5,269 bases of DNA. Origin: Nitrosarchaeum sp. (lineage in GTDB: Archaea > Thermoproteota > Nitrososphaeria > Nitrososphaerales > Nitrosopumilaceae). The stretch lies in assembly GCA_009697485.1 (NCBI GenBank), contig SICY01000068.1, positions 1 to 5,269 of the forward strand, written 5' to 3'. Made by a program: the position numbers and the translations under genes. Each line of letters starts with the position of its first letter. Within the stretch, counting starts at the first letter, position 1. This document shows, one piece after another, positions 4,741 to 5,269 of the stretch. Below the pieces are notes generated by a model. That model was given only the letters and a program-made list of their open reading frames with translations, ran no database searches and was not told the origin of the DNA.

Positions 4741-5269
4741 TCTCGCTTTGGAATTTGTGCACGTGGGCCATCACTAAAGTGATATGTATTTCCAGTTCCA
4801 CGGTAATTGTGTGGTCGTACAGGATCACCATTTTGTAAACCTCGCTTTGTAAGTGACAAACCAGCTAATAGTTCTATAATGAGTCTTTGTCCAAGTCCAG
4901 ATGTGATACCTCCGTTGTATGAACTGTTATCACTTACGTCATAAGCAGGAGCTACCTCCACAAGATCCATTGCAAATCTATTAGGATCAAATGATTTTGA
5001 TAATAATCTTACCATTCTCATTCCTTCTCTTGAGGTAAGACCATTTGGTTCCGGCTCACCTGTACCTGGTGCATAAGAAGGATCAAAAGAGTCTATATCC
5101 CAACTAAGATAAACTGCATCGGTTCCATCATTAGCTCTATCTGCTATTTCCTTAGCAATCATGTCAATTCCCAATTCTTCAACATCTAGCATTGTAAACC
5201 ATTGGAAATCTTGGTCTGCCATCCATTTGTACAAATCACGTCCTGGCCAATATCCTCTTGGTCCTACCA
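4737..5269 (-). CDS. Ureohydrolase (agmatinase/arginase superfamily), C-terminal part
   Basis: This enzyme family hydrolyses a guanidino substrate to urea plus an amine (or ammonia, for guanidine) with a two-metal centre. The frame is open through the right edge; the first visible residues are V-G-P-R-G-Y-W-P-G-R-D, so the true start is off window. The signature S-W-D-I-D-S-F-D-P (codons at about 5105-5079) gives the two C-terminal metal-ligand aspartates, followed by A-P-G-T-G-E-P-E-P-N-G-L-T and D-L-V-E-V-A-P-A-Y-D with the substrate-side Glu. The N-terminal G-G-D-H and D-A-H-x-D ligand motifs must lie outside. A basic, Gly/Pro-rich tail of about 37 residues (4740-4850) extends past the last core helix. 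Substrate cannot be decided: agmatine, another guanidino compound, or guanidine itself are possible. The stop overlaps the start of the UreA-like gene, and urea from this enzyme could feed the neighbouring urease. Confidence 0.9.
   Translation of the reverse strand, partial: VGPRGYWPGRDLYKWMADQDFQWFTMLDVEELGIDMIAKEIADRANDGTDAVYLSWDIDSFDPSYAPGTGEPEPNGLTSREGMRMVRLLSKSFDPNRFAMDLVEVAPAYDVSDNSSYNGGITSGLGQRLIIELLAGLSLTKRGLQNGDPVRPHNYRGTGNTYHFSDGPRAQIPKRD

Noticed and set aside
1..5269. CRISPR array, insertion sequence, tRNA or riboswitch
   Set aside because: No spaced direct repeats, transposase motifs, terminal inverted repeats, tRNA cloverleaf or recognisable nickel-riboswitch-like element were seen; nearly all bases belong to the nine genes.

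Overview
The window is an AT-rich, gene-dense nickel and urea locus. It most resembles an ammonia-oxidising archaeon (Nitrososphaerota, Nitrosopumilus-like). That placement is an inference. It rests on low GC with AGA/ATA-rich codon use, archaeal TATA-like boxes at near-leaderless distances, separate small urease beta and gamma subunits, and a ureAB half that diverges from an ureEFGD accessory half. No taxonomic marker gene is present.

Layout from left to right. On the minus strand, ureA (585-283) is followed by ureB (279 to beyond base 1); ureC presumably continues off the left edge. An 83-bp spacer (586-668) holds TATA-like boxes that could serve both directions. On the plus strand, ureE, ureF, ureG and ureD run to 3449 as a tight operon, with an overlap at E/F, 17 nt at F/G and no gap at G/D. 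A 117-bp convergent spacer follows. On the minus strand, transcribed from the right edge inward, come a ureohydrolase of the agmatinase/arginase superfamily (5269-4737, 5' end off window), a 129-residue protein (4740-4351) and a NicO/UreH-type nickel permease (4334-3567). The first two overlap at TTGA and the last two are 16 nt apart, so they look co-transcribed.

How the genes fit together. The permease imports Ni2+. UreE, UreG, UreF and UreD deliver it to urease (UreA/UreB plus off-window UreC), which splits urea to ammonia and CO2. A ureohydrolase releases urea from a guanidino compound, so it could feed urease, and if it is a nickel-dependent member it would also use the imported nickel.

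The most interesting item is the 129-residue protein. It would normally be called hypothetical, but it aligns without gaps over 70 residues to the window's own UreA (17 identities counted by hand, many conservative changes, shared V-x-x-G-V-x-E and D-G...N-x-P-I-type landmarks). It appears to be a divergent urease-gamma-fold paralog, translationally coupled to a ureohydrolase and next to a nickel permease.
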